Origin: Schizophyllum amplum
Taxonomy: Eukaryota > Basidiomycota > Agaricomycetes > Agaricales > Schizophyllaceae
Direction of reading: 5' to 3'
Assembly: GCA_007026445.1 (NCBI GenBank)
Contig: VDMD01000232.1
Span: 1 to 26,164, forward strand
DNA: 26,164 bases
The position numbers and the translations under genes are program-made. Shown here piece by piece: positions 20,781 through 26,164 of the stretch (positions within the stretch are counted from its first letter, which is position 1; each line of letters starts with the position of its first letter). The notes beneath the pieces are model-generated. The model saw only the letters and a program-made list of their open reading frames with translations, was not told the DNA's origin and ran no database searches.

Positions 20781-21242
20781 ATAGTATATCCAGGGACCAT
20801 TCGATCATGTGCATAAGAGCGTACGAACGAGAGGGCACGCAGGAGGGTGAAGGGTAGCTTGAGTTCGGCTCGAATGGCAAGTCGTTGATGTCCACGCCTA
20901 AATCCTCGTCCACCGCCACGTCCAAGTCCTTGCTTGTGAGTCCGCACACGGAGTTGAAGGGGTATGCGGGTGGGGCATATTCAACGGGTCAGTCGCTTTT
21001 TGGCAGCGCAGCCGTATTATGGAAGCCAGGCGAACCACTGCCAGGCACACTCACCACAACCGCACTCATCCTGCGCATCGTTTCGCCTCAAGGCCGCATC
21101 GTCTCGCCCCCAGGCAGCCCTCTAGCATGGGATTACGCCGCCCTGCTCTTGGTGGAGAGCATGCCGTTGCGGGTCCTGGCCCACTCGCGCTCGCTCGTGG
21201 ATCTTGTGAGGCAGGAGAGGGAAGCGATCAAGATCGTGCAGC

Positions 21243-21309
21243 GGGGGGGGGGGGGGGGGGGGGGAAGGGCGGGGAAGGAGGACGAGCAGGACTATTGGGG
21301 GGGGGGGGG
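21243..21309 (+). repeat. Poly-G tracts (22 and 13 G) with G-rich spacer
   Basis: An uninterrupted run of 22 G (21243-21264) is followed by a purine-rich spacer and a second run of 13 G (21297-21309). The tracts lie inside the gene remnant and break its frame. Such runs are hard to sequence, and their lengths should not be trusted. Confidence 0.9.
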
Positions 21310-21367
21310 AAGATGGGAAGGATTACAGGGTTGAGGATAGGCCGCTGGAGATGCCGGATGTGGGGCC

Positions 21368-21445
21368 GTTGACAGTGCGCGTTGAGCCGTTGACAATGCA
21401 CATTGAGCCCTCGATGATGCACATTGAGCCCCCAACAATGCATGT
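21368..21445 (+). repeat. Imperfect tandem repeat of about 18-21 bases
   Basis: Four diverged units of the type ACAATGCACATTGAGCCC occur side by side. In frame they encode repeats of MHIEP (TVRVEP, TMHIEP, MMHIEP, TMHV). They probably arose by slippage within the gene remnant at 20885-22352. Confidence 0.7.
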
Positions 21446-22411
21446 GGCGGCGGCGGCGGCGCAGCCATCTGAATCACGACCACCACGTTCACGGACCTGC
21501 GCTGCTGACGACCTCGCGTTTCCGAGTCCGGTGCCTTCTCTTGCAAAGTACGTGTTGAGAATGAGAACGAGCTGAAATAAGACTGACGATTCGTACATTA
21601 CAGGGTCCTCAAGGACGGCACGATGCTCGAGAACCAGCGCGCGCAGCGGCAGGACCAGGCCACAGGCTCATTGTTCAATAACGCGTGCGGGTTCTCTCTC
21701 GGTCGCGGGCGAATAGTCTGACAAAGGCAGCTGGTGGTAAGTTCTGCCCTTTGCATGTGGACTTCGAGTACTGATGTATGGGGCGTGTAGACGGGAAGGC
21801 AAAGCAGAAGAAGCCAGAGCCGCCGGCCGATTTTGACTTTGGCCTCGGGTCTGTGTGGCTGGGTCATGTGAAGGTGTAAGTATCATCCAACTTTCTGATG
21901 CGGAGTACTTGGCTGACGTATGCTACAGATACGACCAGGCTGCTATACGCAAGAAGAACCATCATCGTGTGCAGAACAGCAATCGATTTCCTTGGTGCTC
22001 GTGCACTGTACGGTCAGCCTTTACTCCGCCATCACAGGACGGGCTGCGGCATCCGTATGCGGCTGCTCACGCCGGCGCGCCCGAGTTATTCCAGCGTTTG
22101 GTTGCAAAACCTCGCCCCAACTGAGATGCTCTGCCGTCTGCTGCGATGTGGACTGCGTATTCGCCATCGGGCGTTTTGCGCGAGGTCCTTCCCGCGGACC
22201 CGTGGTACTCGCCGTACATATCCGACTTCTCCGACAACGGTGCTCGACAAGCTCCGCCACGGCCGACGTACGACGACCTGAACGCGCTCGACCATGATAC
22301 TGGACCCTGTGGGCGTGGGCGAGGCGCTGGCAAATGCGCTCGGAGGAAGTAGTCGGGAGAGGAAGGATCATCAAGACGGCGAGCGGCACGTGTACGCACG
22401 ACCAATATAGC

Positions 22412-24121
22412 ACGAAGATAGTACCCTTCGCTGGGTTCTCAATGCCGCCTCAGTACGCAGGCGTCCGCCAAGGTGAGCGCTCGCTACTTCTTCTTTATGC
22501 CAAGCTCATTCGCGTAGTCAGCAGCCACAAGCACCCAGGACGCGTACCCCGCAGGTGCGCTTCGAACTTAGGCAAGCTCAATCGCGCACTGACACGATGT
22601 ACAGAGTCTCCAGCAAAGACCTCGCTCCTCTCATGGCTCCCCTCATCCTCCCAGCAGTCATCGATGGAGGTAGACGCTGCGCCTGCCAAGTCGTCCTCCG
22701 CGGAGCCTGTCCCCGAAATCGAGATCTACCTGCGCCTCTTGATCATCCACTACCTGCTCACCAACCCGTCAAATTACAAGAAGGCGCTCGACCTCGTGCA
22801 TGAGACTGTACAGACGATGCAGCAACTCAATCGGCGAAACATGGACCCCATCGCGGCAAAAGTCTGGTTCGCGGTTGAGCGTGCGTACGAACTTGGTGGC
22901 GAGCTTGCAGATGCGCGACCGTAAGTGAGACAATAACCACATATATGCTTATTTACGCATACCTCTCAGGCTTTTCCTCGCCGCCCAGCGGACAGCCGCC
23001 CTCCGTCGCGACGAAGATACCGAAGCCTCCCTCATCAACAGGCTCATCCGGAGCTATCTGCACTACAGTCTGTACGACCAGGCCGACAAGCTCGTCGCGA
23101 AGACCGTCTTCCCCGAATCCGCCAGCAACGTACAGTTCGCCCGCTACCACTACTACATCGGCCGCATGCGCGCCGTGCAGCTGAACTACAGTGCTGCCCA
23201 CGATGGCCTCCAACAAGCCATCCGCCGCGCGCCTCCTGCGAAGACGGCGCCTTGCTTCTACCAGGCCGTTCACAAGCTTTACGTGATCGTAGAGCTACTG
23301 ATGGGCGACATCCCCGACCGTGGCCTCTTCCGGCACGTCCGAGAGAGCGCGGGCCCGGGGCTCTTTGATGTCGGGCACATGGTCCAGTCGAAGTGCATCC
23401 TCCCTAGTCATGGCTTCCCCTACATCTTGCTTACGCGTTCCCCAGCTTTTGTGGCCCGACCGCAATAGCGTTCCTCGAGTGGACCACCCCCTCATCGCTC
23501 TCATCACTCTCCCCGTACTCGTCCACTCTCAGCGTCATCCTGAACGAGACCGGCGGCATCGTTGGTCATCACCAAACACTCTGAGGACGTGTTCTACATA
23601 GTCACGAACGTGGGGAGGCGCAAGCGCGACCTAGCATGGATTCAGGAGAAACTCGCCCAGTGGGACGCGGGAGATGTAGCGAAGCAAGAAGGCCCCGTCG
23701 AACATGAGGTGCTCGACAGTTGGGGTTTGCTCGCGTTGCAAAGTACGTAGATTGAAGCGTCGATACTGATGATCTGACCACGATGGTACGCGTAGGCCCC
23801 GAAGCTGCCGGCTATATACGAACCCTCGCTTCCTTCGACCTGCGCACGCTCACCTTCGGCAAGTCCGCCTTCGTCCCATCAACGGCGGCTATAACTTGCA
23901 TGTCGCGCTCGGCGGGTATACCGGCGAGGACGGCTTCGAAGTGGGTTTCCGTACGCTTGCATTCCCTCCTCAGATGTTGACGACAGCGCTCTCTAACTTG
24001 TCCTCAGATCTTCATACCTCCCTCGCAGACGGTGGGCGTTGCGCAGCTGCTGAGCCAGCCCTCGAGCGTACAGCTGATCGGTCTAGGCGCACGCAACAGT
24101 TTGCTTCTCGAGGCTGGCTAA
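22412..24121 (+). pseudogene. gcvT: Aminomethyltransferase (glycine cleavage T protein), interrupted
   Basis: The mitochondrial T protein moves the methylene group of the aminomethyl intermediate to tetrahydrofolate. Here VPFAGFSMP (22421-22447) starts the recognisable part. After an intron (22473-22517) the frame reads SSHKH and is then broken by an 802-base RPN3 segment. It resumes at 23337 with VRESAG, LFDVGHMVQ, intron 23393-23445, then GPTAIAFLEWTTPSSLSSL. A frameshift lies near 23557 at the GGIV/VITKH junction. VITKHSEDVFYIVTN, intron 23743-23795, another one-base shift near 23878, then NLHVALGGYTGEDGFE and intron 23941-24007 follow. It ends at a stop right after GLGARNSLLLEAG, where the normal protein continues for roughly another hundred residues. 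The N-terminus, including any targeting peptide, is also missing or unreadable. An intact copy must be expected elsewhere in the genome. Confidence 0.85.
22535..23336 (+). pseudogene. RPN3: RPN3 (26S proteasome lid subunit) fragment inserted in gcvT
   Basis: RPN3/PSMD3 is a PCI-domain scaffold subunit of the proteasome lid. The fragment reads DAYPA (22539-22553), intron 22555-22604, then ESPAKTSLLSWLPSSS, EIEIYLRLLIIHYLLTNP, KVWFAVERAYELGGELADAR, intron 22921-22969, then PLFLAAQRTAALRRDED, LHYSLYDQADKLV, FARYHYYIGRMRAVQLNYS, QAIRRAPPAKTAP and ELLMGDIPDRGLFRH. That is the middle part of the protein only; the N-terminal region and the PCI domain are absent. Both introns are kept, so it moved as DNA rather than through mRNA. 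The RPN3 frame itself has no stop and no shift. It is out of frame with gcvT at its left edge and in frame with it at its right edge. Confidence 0.9.
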
Positions 24122-24167
24122 GGTGAGCGGACTATGTCCGTGCTCGCTCTCAACGCTGACCTTTTAG

Positions 24168-24253
24168 TGAAAGACTCGCACACAGTGTTAGCGGCAGAGC
24201 TACCCAAAGCGCGCAAAGATATTTGCGTTCTTGAGCTGCAGCGTGAGGCTTAG
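24168..24253 (+). pseudogene. Orphan C-terminal exon of an unknown gene
   Basis: After the premature gcvT stop there is a good intron (GTGAGC at 24123, CTTTTAG ending 24167). It is followed by a short exon with a clean coding frame, KDSHTVLAAELPKARKDI and then CVLELQREA, and a stop at 24251. This does not resemble the C-terminus of T protein. It looks like the last exon of another gene joined at a third breakpoint. I cannot name the gene. Confidence 0.4.
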
Positions 24254-24980
24254 AAGGAGGACAGCGGCGCTGCTGGAGGGAAGGCGGGTGGTGGGTGCGG
24301 CACGACGTCTGCACCCGCAGGCGAAGGATGCGCGCGACGAGGGGTGCATAGCTGTATGCCTATAACTTGTTGTATCTTGTATCCAATGATTTCACATGCA
24401 ATCCGAATAGCACGAGCATAAGCAGTGAGTAAGGCCGAAGGAACAAGCAGTGAATGAGTGAATGAAATGGGTTGAATAAAATGAGCGCACCGGCAAAAGG
24501 GCGAACATGTTCGAAGCCGGCCCGTCACTTCCTTCTCGCCACCGCCCCTGCCCTTGCCAACTACGAGCTCGCCGTCCATCCTGTCGGCGTCCTCGTCGTC
24601 GCCACCATCGTAGTCGCCGCCGCCGCCGCCGTCGCCGTCCACACACTCGATGCCGGCTTGATGCGATGAGGCGGTGATGACGGCGGTGGATCGCCCTTGT
24701 CTCTTACCACCACCATGCACGACGACGCACCCCGTCCCCGATGTGCTCGTCGACGCACTCAACGTCCTCACCGACGTAGGCGGCGTTTTCTGCAGGATGC
24801 TCATCGCCAACGCTAGCGAAAAGGGCGAACGAATGTGATCCGCGCGATGCGAGTCTGATAGGTGCCGGACGTGTGGACGCGCTTTCTCGACGGGCAGCGC
24901 GACGAGCACGCTCTCGCCGCCAACCACGAAGGTGCGTCGGCTGCTTCTCGTCTTCTTACCGGCGTCTAACTTTTTTTCAG
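24254..24980. other. Gene-free stretch before the transporter
   Basis: It contains a GCC-type microsatellite (about 24613-24640) that opens long frames on both strands, including a 225-codon minus-strand frame at 24927-24250 which I regard as a shadow. A donor-like GTGCGT at about 24931 and an acceptor TTTTTTTCAG ending at 24980 suggest an upstream transporter exon. No in-frame ATG is present there, however, before an upstream stop. Confidence 0.5.
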
Positions 24981-26164
24981 GATGGAGTTCCCCATTACAT
25001 GGGGCTCTCGGGTGACCGTCTCATTATGATGATCACCGCGATCGCCACCTGTGGTATGTGCTTGCGCTTTCCTCCCCTGCTCTTTCTCACCTCTTCCCCA
25101 GGTTTCTTGCTATTCGGCTACGACCAGGGTGTCATGTCGGGCATCGTCTCTGCCCCGCAGTTCTACCGCATCTTCCCTGATCTCAACCCCGACACAGCGG
25201 GCAAGAACCAGGCTTCTGTCATGCAAGCATTCTATACCGCCATCTACGAGGTTGGCTGTCTCGCCGGCGCAATCTTCGCTCTCTTCTTCGGCAACAAGCT
25301 CGGTCGCAGGCGCAACATCATGCAGGGTGGCTTCTGGGTCATCATCGGCGCCATTATCCAGATCACTTGTATGCCGGGGTACGTCGCTCGATTGCTCTTT
25401 TTGTCTGTTTACTGAACTCTCCTCAGTCACAAGGCCGGTACCCAGTTCGTCATTGGCCCGTATCGTCACTGGCTTCGGCAACGGTCTCAACACGGCCACT
25501 ATTCCCTCATGGCAGGCCGAGTGCTCCAAGTCGCACAACCGCGGCTTGCACATCTGTATTGAGGCCTCCATGATCGCCACCGGCCACCGTCATTGCGTAC
25601 TGGGTTGACTTCGGTCTCACGTACATCGACACGTCCATCTCTTGGCGCCTCCCCATTGGCCTGCAGATCATCTTCGCCGTCATCCTCATATTTGGTGTAT
25701 TGCAGCTGCCCGAGTCGCCGCGTTACTTGCTCTCGACTCGGCAGTACGCTGAGGGCGAGAACGTCGTCGCCGCACTCGCTGCTCTCCTTATCGACCACGA
25801 GGACACCCAGCTCCAGAAGCGTGTTATCGTCGAGGCGCTCGAGTCAGTCGGTGAACTCGAGATCAAGCACGTCTTGGCTGGCGGCCCGTCGCAGCACCTT
25901 CGCCGCACGCTTATTGGCGCGTCCAGCCAGCTCTTCCAGCAGATCGGTGGCTGCAACCGCCGTCATCTACTTTGCGTACGTCCTCGTCCTTCATAATGTC
26001 TCATGCTTTGCTAACATTGTCTTTCAGCCCGGTTATCTTCGAAGAGTACATCGGCTCGAGCGTCGCTTGGCACTCATCCTCTGTCAACGCGACTGTCTAC
26101 GCCATGGCTGCTTTCGGCTCATACCCCATGATCGAGCGACGAGATCGACGATGTCTGTACGACA
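24981..26164 (+). pseudogene. MFS sugar transporter, 5' part, with three frameshifts
   Basis: Plasma-membrane hexose-type transporter of the major facilitator superfamily. The exons are 24981-25053, 25102-25378, 25427-25975 and 26028 to the window edge. Recognisable features are the first membrane segment ending GFLLFGYDQGVMSG, the loop motif GNKLGRRRN, the PESPRYLL motif after helix 6, and the QLFQQIGGCNAVIYF region of helix 7. Three single extra C residues break the frame, near 25458 (before the IVTGFGNG segment), near 25584 and near 25957; removing none of them, the protein cannot be read through. The first in-frame ATG is at 24999 and no upstream initiating exon was found. The remaining C-terminal helices lie beyond the window. 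Either this is a young pseudogene or the base calls are wrong; all introns are otherwise perfect. Confidence 0.8.

Larger units (their letters stand above)
20885..22352 (+). pseudogene. Unidentified multi-exon gene remnant
   Basis: A coding-like plus-strand frame from 20885 (folded-looking segment ending DYAALLLVESMPLRVLAHSR near 21130-21200) runs into long G tracts, resumes near 21312 and continues over clear introns: 21548-21603, 21737-21790 and 21876-21928. Exon 21604-21736 contains KVLKDGTMLEN and, after a frame change near 21680, ARVRVLSRSRANSLTKAAG. Exon 21791-21875 reads KKPEPPADFDFGLGSVWLGH. The last part (about 22146-22352) is open but unplaced. DGTMLEN next to a Ser/Pro-rich region faintly recalls fungal GATA-factor N-termini, but I do not claim this. 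The good splice sites with broken frames point to a decayed real gene or to sequence errors. Confidence 0.45.

Noticed and set aside
22539..23392. A functional RPN3-T-protein fusion gene
   Set aside because: The right junction is in frame, but the left junction is shifted and both partners lack their N-termini, so a working fusion is unlikely.
24250..24927. 225-codon minus-strand open frame
   Set aside because: It depends on a GCC microsatellite and poly-Gly/Asp translation; no recognisable domain and no conserved flanks.

Overview
The window looks like nuclear DNA of a basidiomycete fungus, most likely an agaricomycete. The genes are cut by many short introns of about 45 to 66 bases with GTRNGT donors and YAG acceptors. 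The recognisable proteins also fit: a Ty3/gypsy-type gag, an orphan protein family expanded in agaricomycetes, RNase H1 N-terminal (viroplasmin-like) domain proteins, and fragments of RPN3, glycine cleavage T protein and an MFS sugar transporter. I cannot name the species.

Layout, left to right. Positions 1-2187 are an old repeat whose partner lies inverted at 17577-19263. A 310-base block (1686-1995) is instead a nearly identical direct copy of 19188-19497. A retrotransposon relic is nested behind it: a 951-base 5' LTR with perfect 7-base inverted ends (2188-3138), a possible primer-binding site, and a frameshifted gag (3211-about 6250) with no pol and no 3' LTR. Positions 6260-7600 are GC-rich DNA without a convincing gene.

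Positions 7785-16155 hold an island of four genes whose introns all splice to open frames: a 1092-residue minus-strand protein of unknown function; divergent from it, a 215-residue protein ending in a degenerate viroplasmin-like domain; then a 226-residue protein with two such domains; then a 392-residue orphan. None has a visible RNase H catalytic domain. Little can be read between 16241 and 17576.

The right side (17577-26164) is the second repeat copy followed by broken genes: an unidentified remnant (19584-20483), an unidentified multi-exon remnant with runs of 22 and 13 G (20885-22352), a glycine cleavage T gene (22412-24121) split by an 802-base intron-bearing piece of RPN3 (22535-23336), and an MFS transporter (24981 to the window end) broken by three single extra C residues.

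The four-gene island is therefore intact DNA between two repeat copies, beside an area of gene breakage. I see no evidence that the four genes act in one pathway; their clustering and shared domain are the only hints. All gene models were read by eye and have not been checked by transcript data or database search.
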